From the NCBI GenBank assembly GCA_964035545.1, contig OZ037766.1:18379581-18443580 (forward strand): DNA of 64,000 nucleotides, read 5' to 3'. The translations under genes were made by a program, and so were the position numbers. This stretch comes from Bugula neritina (lineage: Eukaryota > Bryozoa > Gymnolaemata > Cheilostomatida > Bugulidae). Position 1 is the stretch's first letter, and every line of letters begins with the position of its first letter. Positions 40,001 through 53,336 of the stretch are shown here, piece after piece. The notes under the pieces were generated by a model that saw nothing but the letters and a program-made list of their open reading frames with translations, was not told the origin of the DNA and did not search any database.

Positions 40001-40787
40001 TCGGTATGTTGCAGCATATTTCAATGTGTTGCAGCGTATTTCAATATGTTACAGTGCATTTCAGTATGTTGCAGTATGTTGCAGTATGCTGCAGTATGTT
40101 GCAGTGTATTTCTGTATGTTACAGTGTATTTCAGTATGTTGAAGTATATTCCAGTGTGTTGCAAAATATTTCAGTGGGTTATAGTATATTTCAGTATGAT
40201 ACAGCGTCTTTCAGTATGTTACAGTGTATTTCAGTATGTTGCAGTATTTTGCAATATGTTTCAGTATGTTACAGTGTATTTCAGTATGTTGCAGTATAAT
40301 TCAGTATGTTACAATAAATTTCAGTATGTTACAGTACATTTTCGTAAATTACACTATACTTCAGGGAGTTGTAGTATATTTCAGTATCTTGCAGTATATC
40401 TCAGTATGTTACAGTGCATTTTCAGATTTTTCACTATACTTCAGTGAGTTTTAGTGTCTTTCAGTATGTTGCAGTATTTTTCAGTATCTTGCAACTTATT
40501 TCAATGTGTTGCAATGTATTTCAATATGTTACAGTGTATTTCAGTATGTTGCAATATGTTGCAGTGTATTTCAGTATGTTACAGTGTATTTCAGTAGTTT
40601 TCAGTATCTTGCAGTATATTTCAGTATGTTGCAGTATATTTCAGTGGGTTACAGTATATTCCAGTATCTTCCAGTATGTTGCAGTATGTTGCAGTATGTT
40701 GCAGTGTATTTCTGTATGTTACAGTGTATTTCAGTATGTTGCAGTGTATTTCAGTATGTTACAGTGTATTTCAGTATGTTGCAGTAT
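33919..40787. repeat. Second copy of 16595-26012, without the insertion
   Basis: 33919-37631 corresponds to 16595-20307 at an offset of 17,324. 37630-40787 corresponds to 22855-26012 at an offset of 14,775. The offsets differ by 2,549, the element plus its 2-bp duplication. Substitutions are few (for example A for G near 34607, GCAAAATATT against GCAAGATATT). The match stops at 26013/40788, where this copy lacks 500 bp (fifty decamers) and resumes at sequence like 26513 at an offset of 14,275. Confidence 0.88.
37630..37631. other. Uninterrupted target site of the element
   Basis: The local sequence GTATATTTCAGTATG with long matching flanks on both sides is the site that is split at 20307/22855. 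Further empty sites of the same local sequence lie at 42519-42520 and 58932-58933. Confidence 0.85.
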
Positions 40788-41198
40788 GTTGCAGTATGCT
40801 GCAGTATGTTGCAGTGTATTTCTGTATGTTACAGTGTATTTCAGTATGTTGCAGTATATTTCAGTATGTTACAGTATATTTCAGTATGTTGCAGTATATT
40901 TCAGTGGGTTATAGTATATTTCAGTATGATACAGCGTCTTTCAGTATGTTACAGTGTATTTCAGTATGTTGCAGTATTTTGCAATATGTTTCAGTATGTT
41001 ACAGTGTATTTCAGTATGTTGCAGTATAATTCAGTATGTTACAATAAATTTCAGTATGTTACAGTACATTTTTGTAAATTACACTATACTTCGGTGAGTT
41101 GTAGTATATTTCAGTATCTTGCAGTATATCTCAGTATGTTACAGTATATTTCAGTATGTTACAGTATATTTCACTGTGTTACAATAAGTTTCAGCATT
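40788..41198. repeat. Satellite after a 500-bp deletion
   Basis: This matches about 26513-26920 at an offset of 14,275 instead of the 14,775 seen just before, so exactly fifty decamers are missing. It then joins sequence resembling 36310 onward, skipping the equivalent of about 26,920-27,090. Confidence 0.75.
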
Positions 41199-42827
41199 TT
41201 ACAGTGCATTTGCAGATATTACACTATACTTCAGTGAGTTTTAGTGTCTTTCAGTATGTTGCAGTATATTTCGGTATTTTGCAACATATTTCAATATGTT
41301 GCAATGTATTTCAATATGTTACAGTGTATTTCAGTATGTTGCAGTATATTTCAGGATGTTGCAGTATATTTCAGTATGTTACAGTGTTTTGCAGTATTTT
41401 GCAGTATATTTCAGTGTGTTACAGTATATTTCATTATGTTGCAGTATGTTGCAGTATATTTCAGTAGGTTACCATATATTTCGGTATGTTGCAGGATCTT
41501 TCAAAGTGTTGCAGTGTATTTCAATATGTTACAGTGTATTTCAGTATGTTGCAGTATGTTGCATTATGCTGCAGTGTATTTCTGTATGTTACAGTGTATT
41601 TCAGTATGTTGCAGTACATTTCAGTATGTTACAGTATATTTCAGTATGTTGCAGTATATTTCAGTGGGTTATAGCATATTTCAGTATGATACAGCGTATT
41701 TCAGTATGTTACAGTGTACTTCAGTATGTTGCAGTATTTTGCAATATATTTCAGTATGTTACAGTGTATTTCAGTATGTTGCAGTATATTTCAGTATGTT
41801 ACATTAAATTTCAGTATGTTACAGTACATTTCCGTAAGTTACACTATACTTCAGGTAGTTGTAGCATATTTCAGTATCTTGCAGTATATCTCAGAATGTT
41901 ACAGCATATTTCATTGTGTTGCAGTGTATTTCAATATGTTACAGTGTATTTCAGTATGTTGCAGTATGTTGCAGTATGCTGCAGTATGTTGCAGTGTATT
42001 TCTGTATGTTACAGTGTATTTCAGTATGTTGCAGTATATTTCAGTATGTTACAGTATATTTCAGTATGTTGCAGTATATTTCAGTGGGTTATAGTACATT
42101 TCCGTATGATACAGCGTCTTTCAGTATGTTACAGTGTATTTCAGTATGTTGCAGTATTTTGCAATATGTTTCAGTATGTTCCAGTGTATTTCAGTATGTT
42201 GCAGTATAATTCTCTATGTTACAATAAACTTCAGTATGTTACAGCACATTTTCGTAAATGACATTATACTTCAGTGAGTTGTAGTATATTTCAGTATCTT
42301 GCAGTATATCTCAGTATGTTACAGTATATTTCAGTATGTTACAGTATATTTCAGTGTGTAACAGTAAATTTCAATATGTTACAGTGCTTTTGCAGATATT
42401 ACACTAAACTTCACTGAGTTTTAGTGCCTTTCAGTATGTTACAGTGTATTTTGGTATGTTGCAGTATTTTGCAATATATATCAGTATGTTACAGTGTATT
42501 TCAGTATGTTGCAGTATATTTCAGTATGTTACATTAAATTTCAGTATTTTACAGTATATTTCCGTAAATTACACTATACTTCAGTGAGTTCTAGTATATT
42601 TCAGTATCTTGCAGTATATCTCAGTATGTTACAGTATATTTCAGTATGTTACAGTATATTTCAGTTTGTTACAGTAAATTTCAGTATGTTACAGTGCATT
42701 TGCAGATATTACACTATACTTCAGTGAGTTTTAGTGTCTTTCATTATGTTGCAGTATATTTCAGTATGTTGCAGTATTTTGCAATACATTTTATTATGTT
42801 ACAGTGTATTTCAGTATGTTGCAGTAT
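41199..42827. repeat. Duplicate of 36310-37938
   Basis: This follows 36310-37938 at an offset of 4,889 (4,890 minus the slip at 38023 lying between). It includes another uninterrupted copy of the element's target at 42519-42520. It ends where the partner continues into a CAGTTTGATA unit and this copy changes to a TTTTGCAATGC type. Confidence 0.8.
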
Positions 42828-42891
42828 TTTGCAATGCATTTCAGTATGTTACAGTGTATTTCAGTATGTTGCGGTATATTTCAGTATGTTA

Positions 42892-43685
42892 CAATAAATT
42901 TCAGTGTGTTACAGTACATTTCTGCAAATTACACTATACTTCAGTGAGTTGTAGTATATTTCAGTATCTTGCAGTATATCTCAGTATGTTACAGTTGATT
43001 TCAGTATGTTCGAGTATATTTCAGCGTGTTTCAGTATATTTCAGGATGCCACAGTGCATTTTCAGATTTTTCACTATACTTCAGTGAGTTTTAGTGTCTT
43101 TCAGTATGTTGCAGTATATTTCGGTATCTTGCAACTTATTTCAATGTGTTGCAATGTAATTCAATATGTTACAGTGTATTTCAGTATGTTACAGTGTATT
43201 TCAGCATGTTGCAGTATATTTCATTATGTTGCAGTATGTTGCAGTATGTTTCAGTAGTTTGCAACATATTTCAGTAGGTTAGTATATATTTCGGTATGTT
43301 GCAGCATATTTCAATGTGTTGCAGTGTATTTCAATATGTTACAGTGTATTTCAGTATGTTGCAGTATGTTGTAGTATATTTCAGTATCTTGCAGTATATC
43401 TCAGTATGTTACAGTTTATTTCAGTATGTTCCAGTATATTTCAGCGTGTTTCAGTATATTTCAGTATGCCACAGTGCATTTTCAGATTTTTCACTATACT
43501 TCAGTGAGTTTTAGTGTCTTTCAGGATGTTGCAGTATATTTCGGTATCTTGCAACTTATTTCAATGTGTTGCATTGTATTTCAATATGTTACAGTGTATT
43601 TCAGTATGTTGCAGTATGTTGCAGTGTACTTCAGTATGTTACAGTGTATTTCAGTAGGTTTCAGTATCTTGCAGTATATTTCAGT
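42892..43685. repeat. Duplicate of 38522-39315
   Basis: This follows 38522-39315 at an offset of 4,370, a multiple of ten. Together with the preceding block it shows a deletion of about 519 bp relative to the 36.3-39.3 kb arrangement: fifty-two decamers, with the one-base slip at 38023 lost along with them. Confidence 0.75.
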
Positions 43686-44055
43686 ATGTTGCAGTATTTT
43701 TCAGTGGGTTACAGTATATTCCAGCATGTTCCCGTATGTTGCAGTATATTTCAGTATGTTGCAGTGTATTTCAGTATGTTACAGTGTATTTCAGTAGTTT
43801 GCAACATATTTCAGTAGGTTACCATATATTTCCGTATGTTGCAGCATATTTCAATGTGTTGCAGTGTATTTCAATATGTTACAGTGTATTTCAGTATGTT
43901 GCAGTATGTTGCAGTGTATTTCTGTATGTTACAGTGTATTTCAGTATGTTGCAGTATATTTCAGTATGTTACAGTATGTTTCAGTATGTTGCAGTATATT
44001 TCCGTGGGTTATAGTATATTTCAGTATGATACAGCGTATTTCAGTATGTTAGAGT
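43686..44055. repeat. Satellite joining two duplicated blocks
   Basis: Ordinary decamer satellite resembling 28921-29150 and 24600-24880, with the CCATATATTT and CCGTGGGTTA landmarks. It is a junction between blocks of different descent and has no other content. Confidence 0.65.
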
Positions 44056-45938
44056 GTATTTCAGTATGTTGCAGTATAATTCAGTATGTTACAATAAATT
44101 TCAGTATGTTACAGTACATTTTCGTAAATTATACTATACTTCAGGGAGTTGTAGTATATTTCAGTATCTTGCAGTATATCTCAGTATGTTACAGTGCATT
44201 TTCAGATTTTTCACTATACTTCAGTGAGTTTTAGTGTCTTTCAGTATGTTGCAGTATTTTTCGGTATCTTGCAACTTATTTCAATGTGTTGCATGGTATT
44301 TCAATATGTTACAGTGTATTTCAGTATGTTGCAATATGTTGCAGTGTATTTCAGTATGTTACAGTGTATTTCAGTAGTTTTCAGTATCTTGCAGTATATT
44401 TCAGTATGTTGCAGTATATTTCAGTGGGTTACAGTATATTCCAGTATCTTCCAGTATGTTGCAGCATGTTGCAGTATGTTGCAGTGTATTTCTGTATGTT
44501 ACAGTGTATTTCAGTATGTTGCAGTGTATTTCAGTATGTTACAGTGTATTTCAGTATGTTGCAGTATTTTGCAATGCATTTCAGTATGTTACAGTGTATT
44601 TCAGTATGTTGCGGTATATTTCAGTATGTTACAATAAATTTCAGTATGTTACAGTACATTTCCGTAAATTACACTATACTTCAGTGAGTTGTAGTATATT
44701 TCAGTATTTTGCATTATATCTCAGTATGTTCCAGTATATTTCAGTATGTTACAGTATATTTCAGTATGTCACAGTGCATTTCCAGATATTACACTATACT
44801 TCAGTGAGTTTTAGTGTCTTTCAGTATGTTGCAGTATGTTGCAGCGTATTTCAGTATGTTACAGTGTATTTCAGTAGGTTTCAGTGTCTTGCAGTATATT
44901 TCAGCATGTTGCAGTATATTTCATTATGTTGCAGTATGTTGCAGTATGTTTCAGTAGTTTGCAACATATTTCAGTAGGTTAGTATATATTTCGGTATGTT
45001 GCAGCATATTTCAATGTGTTGCAGCGTATTTCAATATGTTACAGTGCATTTCAGTATGTTGCAGTATGTTGCAGTATGCTGCAGTATGTTGCAGTGTATT
45101 TCTGTATGTTACAGTGTATTTCATTATGTCGCAGTATATTTCAGTATGTTACAGTATATTTCAGTATGTTGCAGTATATTTCAGTGGGTTATAGTATATT
45201 TCAGTATGATACAGCGTCTTTCAGTATGTTACAGTGTATTTCAGTATGTTGCAGTATTTTGCAATATGTTTCAGTATGTTACAGTGTATTTCAGTATGTT
45301 GCAGTATAATTCAGTATGTTACAATAAATTTCAGTATGTTACAGTACATTTTTGTAAATTACACTATACTTCAGTGAGTTGTAGTATATTTCAGTATCTT
45401 GCAGTATATCTCAGTATGTTACAGTATATTTCAGTATGGTACAGTATATTTCACTGTGTTACAGTAAATTTCAATATGTTACAGTGCATTTGCAGATATT
45501 GCACTATACTTCAGTGAGTTTTAGTGCCTTTCAGTATGTTACAGTGTATTTCAGTATGTTGCAGTATTTTGCAAAATATATCAGTATGTTACAGTGTATT
45601 TCAGTATGTTGCAGTATATTTCAGTATGTTACAATAAATTTCAGCATGTTACAGTATATTTCCGTGAATTACACTATACTTCAGTGAGCTGTAGTATATT
45701 TCAGTATCTTGCAGTATATCTCAGTATGTTACAGTATATTTCAGTATGTTACAGTATATTTCAGTTTGTTACAGTAAATTTCAGTATGTTACAGTGCATT
45801 TGCAGATATTACACTATACTTCAGTGAGTTTTAGTGTCTTTCAGTATGTTGCAGTATATTTCGGTATTTTGCAACATATTTCAATATGTTGCAATGTATT
45901 TCAATATGTTACAGTGTATTTCAGTATGTTGCAGTATG
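44056..45938. repeat. Duplicate of 59269-61151
   Basis: This matches at an offset of 15,213. That equals 15,220 minus seven, and exactly seven one-base slips lie between the two copies (46192, 47381, 48810, 50489, 51918, 53597, 55026). Substitutions include C/A in the landmark near 44661/59876. The 3,108-bp triplication and other rearrangements lie between the copies. Confidence 0.8.
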
Positions 45939-47120
45939 TTGCAATGTATTTCAGAATGTTACAGTGTATTTCAGTAGGTTTGAGTATCTTGCAGTATATT
46001 TCAGCATGTTGCAGTATATTTCAGGATGTTGCAGTATATTTCAGTATGTTACGGTGTTTTGCAGTATTTTGCAGTATATTTCAGTGTGTTACAGTATATT
46101 TCATTATGTTGCAGTATGTTGCAGTATATTTCAGTATGTTACAGTACATTTCCGTAAATTAGACTATACTTCAGTGAGTTGTAGTATATTTCAGTATCTT
46201 CAGTATATCTCAGTATGTTACAGTATATTTCAGCGTGTTTCAGTATATTTCAGTATGACACAGTGCATTTCCAGATATTACGCTATACTTCAGTGAGTTT
46301 TAGTGTCTTTCAGTATGTTGCAGTATTTTGCAATATGTTTCAGTATGTTACAGTGTATTTCAGTATGTTGCAGTATATTTCGGTATTTTGCAACATATTT
46401 CAATATGTTGCAATGTATTTCAATATGTTACAGTGTATTTCAGTATGTTGCAGTATATTTCAGGATGTTGCAGTATATTTCAGTATGTTACATTTTTTTG
46501 CCGTATTTTGCAGTATATTTCAGTGTGTTACAGTATATTTCATTATGTTGCAGTATGTTGCAGTATATTTCAGTGGGTTATAGCATATTTCAGTATGATA
46601 CAGCGTATTTCAGTATGTTACAGTGTACTTCAGTATGTTGCAGTATTTTGCAATATATTTCAGTATGTTACAGTGTATTTCAGTATGTTGCAGTATATTT
46701 CAGTATGTTACATTAAATTTCAGTATGTTAAAGTACATTTCCGTAAGTTACACTATACTTCAGGTAGTTGTAGCATATTTCAGTATCTTGCAGTATATCT
46801 CAGTATGTTACAGCATATTTCATTGTGTTGCAGTGTATTTCAATATGTTACAGTGTATTTCAGTATGTTGCAGTATGTTGCAGTATGCTGCAGTATGTTG
46901 CAGTGTATTTCTGTATGTTACAGTGTATTTCAGTATGTTGCAGTATATTTCAGTATGTTACAGTATATTTCAGTATGTTGCAGTATATTTCAGTATGTTA
47001 CATTAAATTTCAGTATGTTACAGTATATTTCCGTAAATTACACTATACTTCAGTGAGTTGTAGTATATTTCAGTATCTTGCAGTATATCTCAGTATGTTA
47101 CAGTATATTTCAGTATGTTA
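45939..47120. repeat. Mosaic satellite segment
   Basis: This is built from short pieces of several families: a block like 16240-16450, the type-3 slip at 46192-46200, a block like 19440-19900 (CAGGTAGTTG landmark near 46761), then sequence leading into the 3,108-bp unit. A TTTTTTTG run near 46493 is a local variant that does not change the register beyond it. Confidence 0.6.
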
Positions 47121-50100
47121 CAGTATATTTCAGTTTGTTACAGTAAATTTCAGTATGTTACAGTGCATTTGCAGATATTACACTATACTTCAGTGAGTTT
47201 TAGTGTCTTTCATTATGTTGCAGTATATTTCAGTATGTTGCAGTATTTTGCAATACATTTTATTATGTTACAGTGTATTTCAGTATGTTGCAGTATATTT
47301 CAGTTTGATACAATAAATTTCAGTATGTTACAGTACATTTCCGTAAATTAGACTATACTTCAGTGAGTTGTAGTATATTTCAGTATCTTCAGTATATCTC
47401 AGTATGTTACAGTATATTTCAGCGTGTTTCAGTATATTTCAGTATGACACAGTGCATTTCCAGATATTACGCTATACTTCAGTGAGTTTTAGTGTCTTTC
47501 AGTATGTTGCAGTATATTTCGGTATTTTGCAACATATTTCAATATGTTGCAATGTATTTCAATATGTTACAGTGTATTTCAGTATCTTACAGTACATTTC
47601 CGTAAATTACACTACACTTCAGTGAGTTGTAGTATATTTCAGTATCTTGCAGTATATCTCAGTATGTTACAGTATATTTCAGTATGTTACAGTATATTTC
47701 AGTGTGTTACAGTAAATTTCAGTATGTTACAGTGCATTTGCAGATATTACACTATACTTTAGTGAGTTTTAGTGTCTTTCAGTATCTTGCAGTATATTTC
47801 AGTATGTTGCAATATTTTGCAATATATTTTAGTATGTTACAGTGTATTTCAGTACCTTGCAGTATATTTCAGTATGATACAATAAATTTCAGTGTGTTAC
47901 AGTACATTTCTGCAAATTACACTATACTTCAGTGAGTTGTAGTATACTTCAGTATCTTACAGTATATCTCAGTATGTTACAGTTGATTTCAGTATGTTCC
48001 AGTATATTTCAGCGTGTTTCAGTATATTTCAGGATGCCACAGTGCATTTTCAGATTTTTCACTATACTTCAGTGAGTTTTAGTGTCTTTCAGTATGTTGC
48101 AGTATATTTCGGTATCTTGCAACTTATTTCAATGTGTTGCAATGTAATTCAATATGTTACAGTGTATTTCAGTATGTTACAGTGTATTTCAGCATGTTGC
48201 AGTATATTTCATTATGTTGCAGTATGTTGCAGTATGTTTCAGTAGTTTGCAACATATTTCAGTAGGTTAGTATATATTTCGGTATGTTGCAGCATATTTC
48301 AATGTGTTGCAGTGTATTTCAATATGTTACAGTGTATTTCAGTATGTTGCAGTATGTTGTAGTATATTTCAGTATCTTGCAGTATATCTCAGTATGTTAC
48401 AGTTTATTTCAGTATGTTCCAGTATATTTCAGCGTGTTTCAGTATATTTCAGTATGCCACAGTGCATTTTCAGATTTTTCACTATACTTCAGTGAGTTTT
48501 AGTGTCTTTCAGGATGTTGCAGTATATTTCGGTATCTTGCAACTTATTTCAATGTGTTGCATTGTATTTCAATATCTTACAGTGTATTTCAGTATGTTGC
48601 AGTATGTTGCAGTGTACTTCAGTATGTTACAGTGTATTTCAGTAGGTTTCAGTATCTTGCAGTATATTTCAGTATGTTGCAGTATTTTTCAGTGGGTTAC
48701 AGTATATTCCAGCATGTTCCAGTATGTTGCAGTATATTTCAGTATGTTGCAGTGTATTTCAGTATGTTACAGTGTATTTCAGTAGTTTGCAACATATTTC
48801 AGTAGGTTACCATATATTCCGTATGTTGCAGCATATTTCAATGTGTTGCAGTGTATTTCAATATGTTACAGTGTATTTCAGTATGTTGCAGTATGCTGCA
48901 GTGTATTTCTGTATGTTACAGTGTATTTCAGTATGTTGCAGTATATTTCAGTATGTTACAGTATGTTTCAGTATGTTGCAGTATATTTCCGTGGGTTATA
49001 GTATATTTCAGTATGATACAGCGTATTTCAGTATGTTACAGTGTATTTCAGTATGTTGCAGTATTTTGCAATGCATTTCAGTATGTTACAGTGTATTTCA
49101 GTATGTTGCAGTATATTTCAGTATGTTACAATAAATTTCAGTATGTTACAGTACTTTTCTGTAAATTACACTATACTTCAGTGAGTTGTAGTATATTTCA
49201 GTATCTTGCAGTATATCTCAGTATGTTACAGTATATTTCAGTATGTTACAGTATATTTCAGTGTGTTACAGTATGTTGCAGTATATTTCAGCAGTTTCCA
49301 ACATATTTCAGTAGGTTACCATATATTTCGGTATGTTGCAGCACATTTCAATGTGTTGCAGAGTGTTTCAATACGTTACAGTGTATTTCAGTATGTTGAA
49401 GTATATTCCAGTGTGTTGCAAGATATTTCAGTGGGTTATAGTATATTTCAGTATGATACAGCGTCTTTCAGTATGTTACAGTGTATTTCAGTATGTTGCA
49501 GTATTTTGCAATATGTTTCAGTATGTTACAGTGTATTTCAGTATGTTGCAGTATAATTCAGTATGTTACAATAAATTTCAGTATGTTACAGTACATTTTC
49601 GTAAATTACACTATACTTCAGGGAGTTGTAGTATATTTCAGTATCTTGCAGTATATCTCAGTATGTTACAGTGCATTTTCAGATTTTTCACTATACTTCA
49701 GTGAGTTTTAGTGTCTTTCAGTATGTCGCAGTATTTTTCGGTATCTTGCAACTTATTTCAATGTGTTGCAATGTATTTCAATATGTTACAGTGTATTTCA
49801 GTATGTTGCAATATGTTGCAGTGTATTTCAGTATGTTACAGTGTATTTCAGTAGTTTTCAGTATCTTGCAGTATATTTCAGTATGTTGCAGTATATTTCA
49901 GTGGGTTACAGTATATTCCAGTATCTTCCAGTATGTTGCAGTATGTTGCAGTATGTTGCAGTGTATTTCTGTATGTTACAGTGTATTTCAGTATGTTGCA
50001 GTGTATTTCAGGATGTTACAGTGTATTTCAGTATGTTGCAGTATTTTGCAATGCATTTCAGTATGTTACAGTGTATTTCAGTATGTTGCGGTATATTTCA

Positions 50101-50228
50101 GTATGTTACAATAAATTTCAGTGTGTTCCAGTACATTTCTGCAAATTACACTATACTTCAGTGAGTTGTAGTATATTTCAGTATCTTGCAGTATATCTCA
50201 GTATGTTACAGTTGATTTCAGTATGTTC
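47121..50228. repeat. 3,108-bp higher-order repeat, copy 1
   Basis: This is the first of three tandem copies. The length is 311 decamers minus two bases, from the slips at 47381-47389 and 48810-48818. It differs from copies 2 and 3 at a few sites, for example GCATTTGCAG near 47733 (ACAG in the others) and CAGTATACTT near 47943 (ATTT in the others). Confidence 0.92.
48810..48818. repeat. Nine-base unit (register slip type 5)
   Basis: CCATATATT lacks one T of the usual CCATATATTT landmark. It recurs at 51918-51926 and 55026-55034 and nowhere else, which confines it to the 3,108-bp family. Confidence 0.88.
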
Positions 50229-53200
50229 CAGTATATTTCAGTTTGTTACAGTAAATTTCAGTATGTTACAGTGCATTTGCAGATATTACACTATACTTCA
50301 GTGAGTTTTAGTGTCTTTCATTATGTTGCAGTATATTTCAGTATGTTGCAGTATTTTGCAATACATTTTATTATGTTACAGTGTATTTCAGTATGTTGCA
50401 GTATATTTCAGTTTGATACAATAAATTTCAGTATGTTACAGTACATTTCCGTAAATTAGACTATACTTCAGTGAGTTGTAGTATATTTCAGTATCTTCAG
50501 TATATCTCAGTATGTTACAGTATATTTCAGCGTGTTTCAGTATATTTCAGTATGACACAGTGCATTTCCAGATATTACGCTATACTTCAGTGAGTTTTAG
50601 TGTCTTTCAGTATGTTGCAGTATATTTCGGTATTTTGCAACATATTTCAATATGTTGCAATGTATTTCAATATGTTACAGTGTATTTCAGTATCTTACAG
50701 TACATTTCCGTAAATTACACTACACTTCAGTGAGTTGTAGTATATTTCAGTATCTTGCAGTATATCTCAGTATGTTACAGTATATTTCAGTATGTTACAG
50801 TATATTTCAGTGTGTTACAGTAAATTTCAGTATGTTACAGTGCATTTACAGATATTACACTATACTTTAGTGAGTTTTAGTGTCTTTCAGTATCTTGCAG
50901 TATATTTCAGTATGTTGCAATATTTTGCAATATATTTTAGTATGTTACAGTGTATTTCAGTACCTTGCAGTATATTTCAGTATGATACAATAAATTTCAG
51001 TGTGTTACAGTACATTTCTGCAAATTACACTATACTTCAGTGAGTTGTAGTATATTTCAGTATCTTACAGTATATCTCAGTATGTTACAGTTGATTTCAG
51101 TATGTTCCAGTATATTTCAGCGTGTTTCAGTATATTTCAGGATGCCACAGTGCATTTTCAGATTTTTCACTATACTTCAGTGAGTTTTAGTGTCTTTCAG
51201 TATGTTGCAGTATATTTCGGTATCTTGCAACTTATTTCAATGTGTTGCAATGTAATTCAATATGTTACAGTGTATTTCAGTATGTTACAGTGTATTTCAG
51301 CATGTTGCAGTATATTTCATTATGTTGCAGTATGTTGCAGTATGTTTCAGTAGTTTGCAACATATTTCAGTAGGTTAGTATATATTTCGGTATGTTGCAG
51401 CATATTTCAATGTGTTGCAGTGTATTTCAATATGTTACAGTGTATTTCAGTATGTTGCAGTATGTTGTAGTATATTTCAGTATCTTGCAGTATATCTCAG
51501 TATGTTACAGTTTATTTCAGTATGTTCCAGTATATTTCAGCGTGTTTCAGTATATTTCAGTATGCCACAGTGCATTTTCAGATTTTTCACTATACTTCAG
51601 TGAGTTTTAGTGTCTTTCAGGATGTTGCAGTATATTTCGGTATCTTGCAACTTATTTCAATGTGTTGCATTGTATTTCAATATCTTACAGTGTATTTCAG
51701 TATGTTGCAGTATGTTGCAGTGTACTTCAGTATGTTACAGTGTATTTCAGTAGGTTTCAGTATCTTGCAGTATATTTCAGTATGTTGCAGTATTTTTCAG
51801 TGGGTTACAGTATATTCCAGCATGTTCCAGTATGTTGCAGTATATTTCAGTATGTTGCAGTGTATTTCAGTATGTTACAGTGTATTTCAGTAGTTTGCAA
51901 CATATTTCAGTAGGTTACCATATATTCCGTATGTTGCAGCATATTTCAATGTGTTGCAGTGTATTTCAATATGTTACAGTGTATTTCAGTATGTTGCAGT
52001 ATGCTGCAGTGTATTTCTGTATGTTACAGTGTATTTCAGTATGTTGCAGTATATTTCAGTATGTTACAGTATGTTTCAGTATGTTGCAGTATATTTCCGT
52101 GGGTTATAGTATATTTCAGTATGATACAGCGTATTTCAGTATGTTACAGTGTATTTCAGTATGTTGCAGTATTTTGCAATGCATTTCAGTATGTTACAGT
52201 GTATTTCAGTATGTTGCAGTATATTTCAGTATGTTACAATAAATTTCAGTATGTTACAGTACTTTTCTGTAAATTACACTATACTTCAGTGAGTTGTAGT
52301 ATATTTCAGTATCTTGCAGTATATCTCAGTATGTTACAGTATATTTCAGTATGTTACAGTATATTTCAGTGTGTTACAGTATGTTGCAGTATATTTCAGC
52401 AGTTTCCAACATATTTCAGTAGGTTACCATATATTTCGGTATGTTGCAGCACATTTCAATGTGTTGCAGAGTGTTTCAATACGTTACAGTGTATTTCAGT
52501 ATGTTGAAGTATATTCCAGTGTGTTGCAAGATATTTCAGTGGGTTATAGTATATTTCAGTATGATACAGCGTCTTTCAGTATGTTACAGTGTATTTCAGT
52601 ATGTTGCAGTATTTTGCAATATGTTTCAGTATGTTACAGTGTATTTCAGTATGTTGCAGTATAATTCAGTATGTTACAATAAATTTCAGTATGTTACAGT
52701 ACATTTTCGTAAATTACACTATACTTCAGGGAGTTGTAGTATATTTCAGTATCTTGCAGTATATCTCAGTATGTTACAGTGCATTTTCAGATTTTTCACT
52801 ATACTTCAGTGAGTTTTAGTGTCTTTCAGTATGTCGCAGTATTTTTCGGTATCTTGCAACTTATTTCAATGTGTTGCAATGTATTTCAATATGTTACAGT
52901 GTATTTCAGTATGTTGCAATATGTTGCAGTGTATTTCAGTATGTTACAGTGTATTTCAGTAGTTTTCAGTATCTTGCAGTATATTTCAGTATGTTGCAGT
53001 ATATTTCAGTGGGTTACAGTATATTCCAGTATCTTCCAGTATGTTGCAGTATGTTGCAGTATGTTGCAGTGTATTTCTGTATGTTACAGTGTATTTCAGT
53101 ATGTTGCAGTGTATTTCAGGATGTTACAGTGTATTTCAGTATGTTGCAGTATTTTGCAATGCATTTCAGTATGTTACAGTGTATTTCAGTATGTTGCGGT

Positions 53201-53336
53201 ATATTTCAGTATGTTACAATAAATTTCAGTGTGTTCCAGTACATTTCTGCAAATTACACTATACTTCAGTGAGTTGTAGTATATTTCAGTATCTTGCAGT
53301 ATATCTCAGTATGTTACAGTTGATTTCAGTATGTTC
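50229..53336. repeat. 3,108-bp higher-order repeat, copy 2
   Basis: This is the middle copy. I found no difference from copy 3 by eye, and a handful from copy 1. Both slips are conserved (50489-50497 and 51918-51926). Confidence 0.92.
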
